Positions 47,530 to 58,272 of a stretch of 64,000 nt of DNA are shown here, piece after piece; the first letter of the stretch is position 1, and each line of letters begins with the position of its first letter. Under the pieces are notes generated by a model, which worked only from the letters and a program-made list of their open reading frames with translations, did no database searches and was not told the DNA's origin. Source of the stretch: Notospermus geniculatus (Eukaryota; Nemertea; Pilidiophora; Heteronemertea; Lineidae); contig NMRB01000393.1 of assembly GCA_002633025.1 (NCBI GenBank), positions 140,337 to 204,336 on the forward strand. The letters are read 5' to 3'. The position numbers and the translations under genes were made by a program.

Positions 47530-47782
47530 GGGGCCAGATAAAAAAAAATACTTGTTTAGCGTCCGGGCACTTTAGTTTTTCAGGGTCGGGAGGGAGGTTT
47601 TTATTTTTATTTTCAGTAGGTTTTAGCTGAAAAGATAGGTCAAAAACAAATTATTTTTTTTTATAATTTTCAAATTTTAGAGTAGGCAATTTTTAATGGA
47701 AAATGCATTACCAAAAAATTCAGGGGTCTTGGCATTTTTCAGGTCGTGAGGGGACGCTGAACAAGTATTTTTTTATGTGGCC
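47530..47782. mobile_element. MITE with ~32-bp inverted ends
   Basis: Left ggccagataaaaaaaaatac(ttgtttagcgtcc); right end reads inverted as ggccacataaaaaaatactt(gttcagcgtcc). Interior AT-rich. Confidence 0.7.
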
Positions 47783-47818
47783 TGATTGTCACATGTCTTG
47801 AAATGAACTGCTAGCTCA

Positions 47819-48016
47819 ATAGAGGCCTTGCAATGACGTCATCCTGGCGGCCATGCTGAGGGACAAGTGGGCAGAGGTGTGAGCTGACCGTGACGTGACC
47901 TGCGTGAAGTGCGCGACGCCAGTGTTTGACGTAACGTCATTGGGACATTTCGCTGCGCCTCTGCAGCATGTGCCCCCCAGCATGGCGGCTTGTGACGTCA
48001 TTTGCAAGGCCTCTAT
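47819..48016. mobile_element. MITE with ATAGAGGCCTTGCAA ends
   Basis: About 200 bp; left atagaggccttgcaatgacg, right inverse with tgacgtcatttgcaaggcct. GC-rich interior with several ACGT sites. Confidence 0.75.
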
Positions 48017-48117
48017 AGACTTGTCTTTGCCCAAACTGTCTTTGTAGTAGCGCCGCGGCATTAGAGCGGGAAAGAAGGGAACCAATCAATCAACAGGTTT
48101 TTTTCAGGTGGGCACCA

Positions 48118-48225
48118 GGGGCCGTATGCATAAAACATCTTAAGTTTAAGATTTTCCTTATCTTTTGTTTGGAACAATAGTTTAAGGGAAATTTTACACT
48201 TAAGATGTTTTATGCATACGGCCCC
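48118..48225. mobile_element. MITE of the 8777 family
   Basis: Ends ggggccgtatgcataaaaca and inverse; core ccttatcttttgtttggaac. The cleanest of the three copies. Confidence 0.88.
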
Positions 48226-48461
48226 AGGTCCATATCCATTCCCGCCACTTGCCCCAAAATGGCGCCCCCTCTGGAAACCCTAAAGCGATGTTAAAACAAA
48301 GGCTTATTTGGGGAGGGGCACCCCTGCATAGGTTTCAAAGTAGGCTTTTGCTGACCTTTAACAAACTACTCTTCACACAGGTCTGACGACAGGCATTTCG
48401 AGAGCTGTGACAGATTCTAAAAGGAACTAGCCCAGCGTAGCTATCCAGGCCGTCAGGCCTC

Positions 48462-48575
48462 TAGTTTTCTAAGGGTCTTAGGTCTTAGTTTTGTAGATAC
48501 TGTACATAACTAGGGTCTTAGGTCTTAGTTTTGTAGATCCCAAGGGTCTTAGGTCTTAGTTTTGTATACACCCTC
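48462..48575 (+). repeat. GGGTCTTAGGTCTTAGTTTT array
   Basis: Three copies of gggtcttaggtcttagtttt separated by short variable spacers (gtagatact..., gtagatccca), ending gtatacaccctcacc. The same words dominate 52540-52740 and 52980-53222. Confidence 0.8.
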
Positions 48576-48985
48576 ACCAAGCTTGACTTGACCTTCTCCC
48601 AGCTCTGGCATCTGTTCTTCACGGCAGTTTCATCACTGGATCTTGTCGGGATCTTGTTCTAAGCTCAATTTTGGCTTCCATGACCCTTTCAAATCTTCAG
48701 TCAGTTTAAAGTCCCTCTGTATTCAATTTGAAAAAACGATTCTCGACGTCAGTGCATGACGTCACGATGTCAGTGTAGTGCAAAGTATACTACGCTGTAT
48801 CTGAATACATAAGAGCTCTCCCTCCAATTTGTTTTTTTTCAATGTCATGATGTGTGCTGAAAACTAGGCCTTGACTATCTGAAGTACGTAACACCTGTCT
48901 TCAGGAAGACAAGATTTGGGGGACCTTCACAAGCCTTGAGACCTCAATACGTGCACTCTCCTAACATTTTGAAAATATCGTAATA
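48576..48985 (+). repeat. Duplicated locus A, left part
   Basis: Direct copy of 57586-57980 (accaagcttgacttgacct...). Locus A continues at 53998 after the 5-kb insertion. Confidence 0.88.
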
Positions 48986-49312
48986 TTCAATAGAGCGCAT
49001 CTTCGATAATCGAAGGCCGATCTGCTCTCCACTGCGTTACCTCGCACATCACCCTTCGAGAAATAAACCAGTCGGCGGCGTATCTTGGCACGATGCCAAC
49101 TTTACCGGTCGACCAATCATATTGCACTTTATATCGGGACTTCGGCTACCACTCTTTGTACCACGATTCAAATTTTACAACACCGATTCTGATTGGCCTC
49201 TTCTTCTCGAGGCGGCAGATACGCCGTGGACCGGTCACTTTCTCGAAGGGTGATGTGCGATGTAACGTAGTGGTGAGCAGATCGGCCTTCGATCATAGAA
49301 GATGATAGAGTG
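48986..49312. mobile_element. Foldback element
   Basis: Arms of about 95 bp (48990-49085 and 49207-49310) with tcgaaggccgatctgctctc and inverse; 120-bp centre. Non-coding. It forms the left edge of the composite insertion. Confidence 0.7.
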
Positions 49313-49620
49313 GGGCTTTGAGGTCGATCTATACCCATTGCAGGGCGCCGAACTGCCCAACTTACACTCGTGATAATTCATTGATAACAATGATTACAAA
49401 ACCATTTCTGGTACGGTACGTTACGTATGAAGCATCTAAGTGAACTTTCACTCCAAATAACTGGATCCTATTTCAGGATTGCCCAGAAAAGTGACTTTGT
49501 TGGAAAGGCCGAAAAAATTTCCTTGAGCAATTTTACATCAACATGCTATGTCGCATCGAAACAAACTCTGTTGGAAAAGACGCAGCCATACCTAGCGCAT
49601 GTCGGTATATATGCCGATTT

Positions 49621-50563
49621 TTAGCTCACCTGTGGTGAGCTTATACAATGGTTGTGTGTCCGTCGTCCGTCGTCGTTGTCCGTTAGCAGGGCACGTTTCG
49701 TAACCACTGGAGCTATTGATCTAAAACTTGGTACATATACACCTCTAGGTCAGATGACCTACCACACTAAGTTTCGGTCCGATTCGATTCTTGGCTTGGC
49801 CACCAGGTGGCTAAAACCGAAAACACAAAAAGAAAAAAGTGCAATAACTCCTGAACTAATGACAGGATCATCTCCAAATTTTTATCATAGGTGTATCTAA
49901 TGAGGATACATAACATATATAACGGGTTTTTGATTTGACCTACTTTTCAAGGTCACAGAGGTCAAAGTTCGAAATTTTTCCTTTTGGTGGCACGTTTCGT
50001 AACCGCGGGTGCTATTGACCTGAAACTTGGTACATATATACCCCTATGTCAGATGACCTACTACACCAAGTTTCGGTCCGATTCAACTCTCAGCTTGGCC
50101 ACCAGGTGGCAGAAACTCAAAACATGAAAAGTGCAATAACTCCTGAACTAATGACTGGATCACCTCCAAATTTTTATCATAGGTGAATCTGCTGAGGGTA
50201 CATTACATATATAAAGGATTTTTGGTTTGACCTACTTTTCAAGGTCACAGAGGTCAAAGTTCAAAATTTTGCCTTTTGGTGGCACGTTTCGCAAGTGCTT
50301 GGGCTATTGACCTGAAACTTGGTACGTATACACCCCTATGCCAGATGACCTATGACACCAAGTTTCGGTCCGATTCGATTCTTGGCTTGGCCACTATCGA
50401 CTTTGGCATATGTCAAAAATTCTCAAGCTAGAATGTTTTGACCTTGAAATTTTGACCGTAATCATGGCCCTGGAACTCACGGCCTGGAGCATTTCGATTT
50501 TACATTTGTTCTTCTGGTACATTGACACAGGTGAGCACATGGTCCATGGACCATTTCATTTAA
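49621..50563. mobile_element. GCTCACCTGTG element with ~293-bp tandem repeats
   Basis: Inserted in the left arm; the right arm shows the empty site near 53666. It starts tagctcacctgtggtgagc and has gacacaggtgagca near its right end. Inside, a unit starting ggcacgtttcg(t/c)aa and including aacttggtacatatac is repeated about 2.4 times (49688, 49989, 50281). Confidence 0.8.
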
Positions 50564-50798
50564 AAATGTGCTAATTATGCTTATAATTAACAAAGTTTAG
50601 CTTTTACTCCACATAATTTTCTCTGTTTCGTGAATTCCGCAGATGTCTACTTCAAAAAACCAGATTCGGCTATTTCGGCTATTATACGGACAATTAAGCT
50701 CCATTTGGTGAACAACACATTTCCAAGTTTGAACAATGTTTATAAAAGTGGGAGAAAAGCTGCTCGCAATTTTGAAACTTTATTCTTCACGTGGGTTT

Positions 50799-51440
50799 GT
50801 TAAAGCTGAACTTAATAGCTATAAACCCCAAGCGGCAGAGGTAGATATTACGAACAGCCAGCCACAAGGCACTTCCAAACTTCCTCTGAAAACGATACAC
50901 CCTCTCGGACGGTCACAGTTGGTTTCACTTGCCATCACGCTCTTGAACAGTAAAGATCTCAGCACAGCTGCCAAATGACAAAAAACGAAAAATAATCTGT
51001 GATGGCATCGAGATTCGAACCCACAACCCTCTGATCGATTCGCCAACCTCTTTCTGTATGCGCCACGAGGACTGCTCGCTTGTATGACGACAATTCCGAT
51101 CGCTTCATTTCCTCATGGAGATCTTCAAAACCACAGCGCCTTTATTGTAGATCGGGGTCGTTGTAAGCAAGCAGTCTTCGTGGCGCATACAGAAAGAGGT
51201 TGGCGAATCGATCAGAGGGTTGTGGGTTCGAATCTCGGTACCATCACAGATTATTTTTCGTTTTTTGTCATTTGGCAGCTGTGCTAGATCATTACTGTTC
51301 AAGAGCGTGATGGCAAGTGAAACCAACTGTGACCATCCGAGAGGGTGTATCGTTTTCAGAGGTAGTTTGGAAGTGCCTTGTGGCTGTTCGTAATTTCTAC
51401 CTCTGCCGCTTGGGGTTTATATCTATTAAGTTCAGCTTTA
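50799..51440. mobile_element. Long-armed palindromic element with tRNA-like arms
   Basis: About 640 bp, ends ttaaagctgaacttaatag and inverse, arms of about 285 bp. Each arm has a tRNA-like promoter (B-box-like GGGTTCGAATCTC; right arm at 51226). The empty site in the other arm of the composite (near 53428) shows tttgtttactatttgc. Confidence 0.8.
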
Positions 51441-52251
51441 ACTATTTGCAACACACGTTCACTATAGTGCGTTTCCAAATATTATGTGTGCAAATCAGCA
51501 GACCATTGAGTGCCAAGGCCTATAATTGACTGACAACAATAAAATCTACTTGAACGCTAACGGAGCCTAAAATTGGTGAACAGAGTAGAGACAATTATTA
51601 TTCATTCAGTTTCACGCCAGTGGGTCGCTTGGAATGCGCTTGCACGGGGGAAAACCCAATGACTATAGATCGACCTTAAAGCTGAACTAGATCGTTAAAA
51701 GCAGCGCACGGGAGGTTTTAAAAAATAACGCGCGGCTTGAATGTCAGTGCCCATCCGCCATGTTCCAAATGCCCGTCCGCCATGTTTTGAATGTCTCTCC
51801 AAACCCAATAGACTTCCAATGTCCGTGGTGGTGCCAGCGTATTCCAAATCCAATCGGCGAAGGAGTCGCATCATGGCCTCGTATGCAAATACACGAACAT
51901 TGTACAGGGCAGTACATGAGGCATCAATGTAGGCATCACAATCACTGCAAACAAAACAAAGTAATCATTAGTTAGATGGATAAAACGAGAAATAAGCTAT
52001 ACGCAGGCATTACGAAAATAAAAATTGAACTTTCAGTAGCCTACATTCGGACTGGGAACGGGCCGGAAATTTCCATACGCCGACATTGTTAGAATGCACT
52101 AACAAAGAAGGGCGAGGCCAAGGCCAGTTGAAAAAGGTGTAGCAGGTCAACCAAACGGTTCGATATAACTAATCAGATTGACTAATGGAAAGTAATGAAA
52201 GTAACCTACCTTTCAGGATGTGAAAGCGTGTGACTTTATCCGTTCTAATGC

Positions 52252-52540
52252 AGAAAAACACGAAAAAATATACACACGGGTGTCCTTGTCTGACTAAGGA
52301 AATCGCCATTTTGGTTTCTAGGGCTATGAAATCCGACCTCGACGCAAGTATCCACGCATAACATTGTATGAATTCTTACACTCCTCTATTCGAAATTGGA
52401 TTTCTTTATTACAATGTAAAAATTCAAATGTTATGTATGGGTGATTGCTCAAGGTCAGATTACATACATGTAGGCCTAGAATACAAAATGGCGGTTTCGT
52501 AGTCAGAGAAGGACACCCGTACTGTGTATTTTTTCGTGTT
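52252..52540. repeat. Inverted repeat flanking the T/G-rich array
   Basis: aaacacgaaaaaatatacac...gggtgtccttgtctgac (52256-52296) recurs inverted at 52498-52540 next to the start of the array. Arms also share gaaatcgccattttg. Confidence 0.65.
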
Positions 52541-52740
52541 TTCCTGGGTCTTAGTTTTTTACCTTGTGAGGTCTGCGTTTTTTACATGGGTCTTTGTTTT
52601 TTACCTTGTGAGGTCTGCGTTTTTACCTGGGTCTTAGTTTTTTACCTTGTGAGGTCTGCGTTTTTTACATGGGTCTTTGTTTTTTACCTTGTGACGTCTG
52701 CGTTTTTTACTGGGTCCTAGGTCTTAGGTCTTTGTTTTTT
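52540..52740 (+). repeat. Minisatellite: GGGTCTTAG/GTCTGCG-TTTTTTAC
   Basis: Units such as gggtcttagttttttacctt and gtgaggtctgcgttttttac alternate about three times and finish with ggtcctaggtcttaggtctt. Strongly T/G-biased on this strand. Confidence 0.8.
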
Positions 52741-52979
52741 ATTCACCCGTTCTTCCCCACCTGATTATACAAAGTTACAGACAGAGGTAAAAAAGGAAGA
52801 CCCCGGAAAAAATTCATAAAAGATATTGAAATATTCCCTTCAAATTTACAGGCATCTTACACTAATCAAGGCGCCACTTTCCTGAAAAAATTCAGCAAAA
52901 TCCAATCAGGCGTCACCCTCCTACAGGGTGTAACGGAAATATGCACGGGGAAAATGTACAGCATTTCCATCAATCTACA

Positions 52980-53222
52980 AGAATTTTCTAGTAGGGTCTG
53001 CGTTTTGTAGTCACCAGGGTCTTCGTTTTCTAGTAGGGTCTGTGTTTTGGGTCTTCGTTTTCTAGTATAGGGTCTGCGTTTTATAGCTACCAGAGTCTTC
53101 GTTTTATAGTAGGGTCTGCGTTTTATAGTCACCAGGGTCCTCGTTTTCTAGTAGGGTCTGTGTTTTATAGCTACCAGGGTCTTTGTTTTATAGTGGGTCT
53201 AAGGTCTTAGGTCTTCGTTTTA
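52980..53222 (+). repeat. Minisatellite: TCTAGTAGGGTCTGCGTTTT
   Basis: Units alternate tagtagggtctgcgtttt and ccagggtcttcgtttt with linkers tctag or tatag. It ends gggtctaaggtcttaggtct(tcgttttatagacaccc). Confidence 0.8.
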
Positions 53223-53997
53223 TAGACACCCACGACCCACTGCTGTGCAACTGAATAAATCATAATGAATAATAATTGCCTCTACTCTGTTCGCCAATTT
53301 TAGGCCGCGTTAGCGCTGAAATAGATTTTATTGTTGTCAGTCAATTATAGGCCTTGGCATTCAATGGTCCGCTGATTTGCCCACATAATATGTGGAGACG
53401 CACTATAGTGAACGTGTCTTGCAAATAGTAAACAAACCCACGTGAAGAATAAAGTTTCAAACTTTCGAGCAGTTTTTCTCCCACTTTTACAAACATTTTT
53501 CAAACTTTGAAAATGGAAATGTGTTGTTCACCAAATGGAGCTTTTCTGTATGACAGCCGATTCTGGGTTTTTGAAGTAGATGTCCGCGAAATTCACGAAA
53601 CAAAGAAAATTATGTGGAGTAAAAGCTAAACTTCGTTAATTATCAGCATAATTAACATATTTTTTTAAAAATCTGCGGTTATACCGACATGTGCTAGGTA
53701 TGGCTGCGTCTTTTTCAACACAGTTTGCTTCGATGCGAGCATGTTGACGTAAAATTGCTTAAGGAAATTTTTTCGGCCTTTCCAACAAAGTTATTTTCTG
53801 CGCAATCTGGAAATAGGATCAAGTTATTTAGCGTGAAAGTTCACTTAGATACTTCATACGTAATGTACTGTACCAGAAATGTTTTTGTAATCATTGTGAT
53901 CAATTAATTATCACGAGTTTAAGTTGGGCAGTTCGGCGCCACGCAATGGGTATAGATCGACCTTAAAAACCCATCTTATTTGTAGTCAGGCTTTACC

Positions 53998-54184
53998 TTG
54001 AGACCTGCCTGTTGATATTGTTAACAGAACAAGTTTTCTTTATTTCAGGGTTAAAATTGAGAACCTGCAGGAGTATTTGCGGGACGATGTTTGCTTACAG
54101 GGCAGAAAATACGATACAGGTTTCTCTGAACCAGCTCCACTTCCATCCATCAACTTCAGAAATGCATGTGACCTTGCGATAGAA
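53998..54184 (+). CDS. Probable upstream exon of the zinc-finger gene
   Basis: After acceptor tatttcag at 54048 the frame G|GTT AAA reads VKIENLQEYLRDDVCLQGRK and on to LPSINFRN. The paralogous segment at 58035-58160 keeps this frame with mostly mild changes. The donor is uncertain: GCAT|GTGACC (54167, phase 1) or GAA|GTATTA (54184, phase 0); only the latter fits the finger exon. Not a known domain. Confidence 0.5.
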
Positions 54185-54216
54185 GTATTATGACCAATTC
54201 TGTTTTCTAATTTCAG

Positions 54217-55359
54217 ATCGTTAGGAAATCAAGCCAACTTTTTACCCAAGTAGTAAGAAAATATGACACCAGACAGTCATTTAGGAAAAAGAGTGCCCTC
54301 AAAAATCATATTCAAAAACCATTCAAGTGTTCAGTGTGTGGGAAGGCCTTCACTGACAAACACAGTTTGAAGGTTCATGAGCGAATACACACAGGTGAAA
54401 GACCATTCAAGTGTTCAGTGTGCGAGAAGGCCTTCTCTCGCCAATCACATTTAGAGGTCCACAAGAGAGTTCATACAGGAGAAAGACCATTCAAATGTTT
54501 AGTTTGTGGAAAGGCCTTCAGTCACAAAATCACTTTAAATAGCCATGTCCGAGTTCATTCAGGTGAAAGACCGTTCAAATGTTCAGTGTGTGGGAAGGCC
54601 TTCTCTTGCAAATCCAATTTAGGGGTCCACACCAGAGTTCATACAGGAGAAAGACCATTCAAATGTTTAGTATGTGGAAAGTCCTTCAGTCACAGCATCT
54701 CTTTAAATCGCCATGGACGAGTACATACAGGTGAAAGGCCACTGAAATGTTCAGTGTGTGAGAAGACCTTCACTGAGAAACACCATTTAAAGGCTCATGA
54801 GCGTGTACACTCTGGAGAAAGACCATTCAAATGTTCAGTTTGTGAGAAGGCCTTCACTCAAAAATCAACTTTAATCTGCCACAAGAGAGTGCATAGGCCT
54901 ACAGGAGAAAGCCATTCAAATGTAAAACCATTCAAATGTTCAGTGTGTGAGAAGACCTTCACTGAGAAACACAATTTAAAGGTTCACGAGCGAGCACATA
55001 CAGGTGAAAGACCATTCAAATGTTCAGTGTGTGAGAAGACCTTCACAATCCAATTTAATGCTCCACAAGAGAGTGCATGCAGGAGAAAGCCATTCAAATG
55101 TTCAGTGTGTGAGAAGACCTTCACTGAGAAACACCGTTTAAAGGGTCATCAGCGTGTACATACAGGTGAAAGGCCATTCAAGTGTTCAGTGTGCGGGAAG
55201 GCCTTCACTGAGAAACACCATTTAAAGGATCATGAGCGAGTACATGTACAAGTACATACAAGTGAAAGACCATTCAAATGTTCAGTGTGTGAGAAGACCT
55301 TCACTCGCCAATCCAATTTAAAGGCGCACAAGAGAGTGCATACAGGTGAAAGACCGTAA
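54217..55359 (+). CDS. C2H2 zinc-finger protein, terminal exon
   Basis: Likely nuclear DNA-binding protein. The exon begins after ttctaatttcag with IVRKSSQLFTQVVRKYDTRQ and carries twelve C2H2 units of the form CSVCxKxFx5Lx2HxRxH joined by TGERPFK linkers. Unit 9 has lost its histidine half (FTIQFNAPQESACRRK), caused by out-of-frame sequence restored before unit 10. The linker between units 7 and 8 is altered (RPTGESHSNVK), and unit 11 has an extra VHVQVH. The protein stops within the last linker (TGERP, TAA 55357-55359). The 5' exons and any accessory domain are not identified. Near-identical 84-bp units suggest recent homogenisation. Confidence 0.85.
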   Translation: MVRKSSQLFTQVVRKYDTRQSFRKKSALKNHIQKPFKCSVCGKAFTDKHSLKVHERIHTGERPFKCSVCEKAFSRQSHLEVHKRVHTGERPFKCLVCGKAFSHKITLNSHVRVHSGERPFKCSVCGKAFSCKSNLGVHTRVHTGERPFKCLVCGKSFSHSISLNRHGRVHTGERPLKCSVCEKTFTEKHHLKAHERVHSGERPFKCSVCEKAFTQKSTLICHKRVHRPTGESHSNVKPFKCSVCEKTFTEKHNLKVHERAHTGERPFKCSVCEKTFTIQFNAPQESACRRKPFKCSVCEKTFTEKHRLKGHQRVHTGERPFKCSVCGKAFTEKHHLKDHERVHVQVHTSERPFKCSVCEKTFTRQSNLKAHKRVHTGERP

Positions 55360-57319
55360 TGAATGCCAGAAGCTATTCAGTGAACAGCCATATAGCAACT
55401 ACTGTTCATACATGTACAAATGCTGTCATCAACTAAAGATGTGGCCTTTCGAGTTGCATACAATTTTAAACTGAATTTTTCTTGTTGCTAGTGTTAGCAA
55501 TTGAGGTGTGCAAGTGTGACGTTAGGTTTTGAGACATTTGCTTGAATTCGGGATGAACGAAGCCGTGGATGAAGGAAACTGGTTTAATTTTTTGTGCATT
55601 TTTAGGTCTTCTTTGATATGAGGAATGATTTCTTTGAATAGAACAGTGTTTGTCTTAATGCTTTTTACCCATCAACAATTTCCACGCTGGTGATTCAAAC
55701 ACAAAATTATTTTATTCGTACTCGAAGTCGTTGACGCATAACTAATGGTGCTTGTCGTATTTGCAGTTCATCTGGTAAATGGAAGGGGTGACGGGTGATT
55801 ACATAATAAGCTGCCACCCCTTCTATTTGCCTAAACAACTGCAAAAATAGTCAACACGATTAGTTATGCATGGGTAAAAATCGCGTACGAAAAAAGATTT
55901 TTACGTTTGAATCACCAGTGTGATTTCGGGTATCCGAAATTCGTTGTAAGTCCCCAAAATTTCTGCGAATTCTGGCTAAATAATGTCACTCCATCACAGC
56001 AATTCTGTTCCAATTGCATGAAAGAGGCAAAAAAGTCACCGTAAATAAGTGCACATGCGAGCTATCTGCCGATGATTTCTTTGAATTGGATGCTTGATGC
56101 TTTTCACGCATCAATAATTTTGGGCATCCAACAAATGAATGTTTTCGTTGTAAGTTCACAACATTTCTGCAAATTCTGGCTAAATAATGATGTCACGCCA
56201 TCACAGCAGTTCTGTTTTCCGTCGAATTTCGGATCTGTCATTCCACGTACCTTAATAAGAAAATATGAAACCCTATCATATGGTCCCGGTAACTCCGGAT
56301 TTATATAATAGTAGCTAGTTCAGCAAGAAATGCGAATCTATTTTGGAGTTTTGGAGTTCATTCTTGCTCATTGACGTCTATATTTTAGCCGAACAAAACC
56401 TTTCCATGCAAGATGACATTGTAAATGTCTTATGGTTCCCGATGTAAAAGTACTTCTACATGAATGCCCGGCATGAATGGTACATTGATAGAGATGAACA
56501 TACATTGATAGAGATCAGATACTTTGATCGAGATCAGGATACATTGACAGAGATCAGGATACTGTAAAGCAAGATAATTTCGCGGCTGGAAATATTTGCG
56601 AATCAAGAATTATAGACACATTCGCGGCAGGATATTTTCGCAACTCATACACTCTTGCGAAATTTGCGAAAATTTCCTGCACACGAAGTTTTCCTGCTTT
56701 ACAGTATATTGATTGATGAACTACGACGATGAATCCCACAGAACTTGATCTCATGCCAATAACTCATCTCATGGTTGACCTTGACCTTGATATCTGATCA
56801 TCAAGGTCATTGCATAAATCGAATTGGGCAGCCTCAAAACCTAAGTATGGGTGATATCATGTCTCTATCTCTATCACGGGCATACATATTTCAAATTCTC
56901 AAGTTTGACCTTGACCTTGACCTTTGATCATCAAGGTCATTGCATAATCGAAATGGGCATCCTCAATAACCAAAGTAAGGGTCAGTCTCTGGAATTTTTC
57001 CTGCTGATTGAAATTAAGGTAGCTGATGAATTCATGGTGATTTTCGCTTTCTGATCAGATCTTGTAATTGAGGTTAATTGTTTGTCCAAGCTGTTTCTTG
57101 AAGATTCAGTGTATTATATTTCTGTGACTTGTATTGTATTGTGTTGGTAGTGGTAGCAGCACTTTCACCTTAGAAACCCGATTTCTATTTCATATTGGTA
57201 GCAGCAGTAGATTACCAATTCATGTTGGTGTATAAGAATCTATCAATATCAATATGTTTTTATGTTTTTATTTCTTATTTCTCTTCTAAATTTGTCTTGT
57301 TGGCTTCTTAAGTTGCTGA
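55360..57319. other. Sequence between finger gene and its decayed relative
   Basis: No gene supported. It contains a hairpin at 56562-56704 (tactgtaaagcaag with cttgcgaaat, and inverse ctgctttacagta), tandem acattgatagagatca units (56481-56560), and two gacctt-type repeats at 56775-56825 and 56905-56955 (ttgacctt gaccttgatatctgatcatcaaggtcattgcataa). Confidence 0.5.
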
Positions 57320-57389
57320 ATGAAACTGAGAATAGGTGAAACCAAATGTCCTTGGTGTCTCAAGTTATTTCAGAACAAGTCCATGCTTG

Positions 57390-57570
57390 ACAACGGCAGA
57401 TTCGCATGCACACTGAAGAAAAACCATTCAAATGTTCAGAGTGGGGAAAGGGTTTCACTCAGAAGTACCACATATATTGAAAATTCAAGACTGCATACAG
57501 GAATAAAACCCTATGAATGTCCAGTCTGTGAGAAAACATTTAGCATTGATTCAAACAGGAAAAGTCTATG
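57390..57570 (+). pseudogene. Decayed C2H2 zinc-finger fragment
   Basis: Finger pieces occur in different frames: ACTLKKNHSNVQS is a frame-shifted EEKPFKCSE, and YECPVCEKTFS is a true half finger followed by no histidines. At least two frameshifts. It directly precedes the copy of locus A (57586). Confidence 0.7.
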
Positions 57571-57585
57571 GCTGTTCATATGGTT

Positions 57586-58193
57586 CACCAAGCTTGACTT
57601 GACCTCCTCCCAGCTCTGACATCTGTTCTTCACGGCAGTTTCATCATTGGATCTATGTGGGGATCTTGTTCTGTAAGCTCAATTTTGGCTTCCATGGCCC
57701 TTTCAAATCATCAGTCAGTTTAAAGCCCCTCTGTATTCAATTTGAAAAAATGTGAATCATCACCACGATTCTCGACGTCAGTGCATGACGTCACGATGTC
57801 AGTATAGTGCAAAATGTACTACACTGTATCTGAATACATTAGAGCTCTCCCTGCAGTTTGTTTTTTCAATGTGTGCTGAAAACTAGGCCTTGATTCTCTG
57901 AAGTACGTACTGGTATCAGGAAAGCATTTGAGACCGCAATACATGCACTTTCCTAACATTTTGAAAATATCGTAATAGACTCTAGATTGAGACCTGCCTG
58001 TTGATATTGTTAACAGAACAAGTTTTCTTTATTTTAAGGTTAAAATTGAGAGCCTGCAGGTGTATTTGCAGGATGATGTTTGCTTACAGGGCAAAAAATA
58101 CGATACTGGTTTCTCTGAACCGGCTCCACTTCCATCCATCAACTTCAGAAGTGCATGTGAGCTAATGCGATATGACAATTCTGTTCTCTAATT
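57586..58193 (+). repeat. Duplicated locus B (empty site)
   Basis: Matches 48576-48985 joined to 53998-54215. At the join it reads atcgtaatagactctagattgagacctgcc, without the 5-kb composite. Homology ends at the N at 58194. Confidence 0.88.
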
Positions 58194-58194
58194 N
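58194..58194. other. Ambiguous base N
   Basis: The only N in the window. The paralogous sequence continues ttttctaatttcag; here it reads ctctaattN and then becomes unrelated. Confidence 0.95.
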
Positions 58195-58272
58195 TGGAGT
58201 CGGGCAAAACACCCAATTAGTGCCGTATTGAGTTGGTGGAATATAGGGAAAATACATGAATTTTTGATGTAT

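Larger units (their letters stand above)
49321..53964. mobile_element. Composite inverted-repeat insertion
   Basis: The segment 53265-53964 is an inverted, uninterrupted copy of 49321-51604 minus two nested inserts (49621-50563 and 50799-51440). Outer ends read aggtcgatctatacccattg inward from both sides, and a third, similar end lies at 51657-51680. No transposase is visible. The central part (51680-53264) holds the GGGTCTT-type arrays. Confidence 0.75.

Noticed and set aside
51024-51240. tRNA-like sequence at 51.0-51.24 kb as a tRNA gene
   Set aside because: It occurs in both arms of a palindromic element and lacks a clear cloverleaf and anticodon stem; treated as tRNA-derived repeat.
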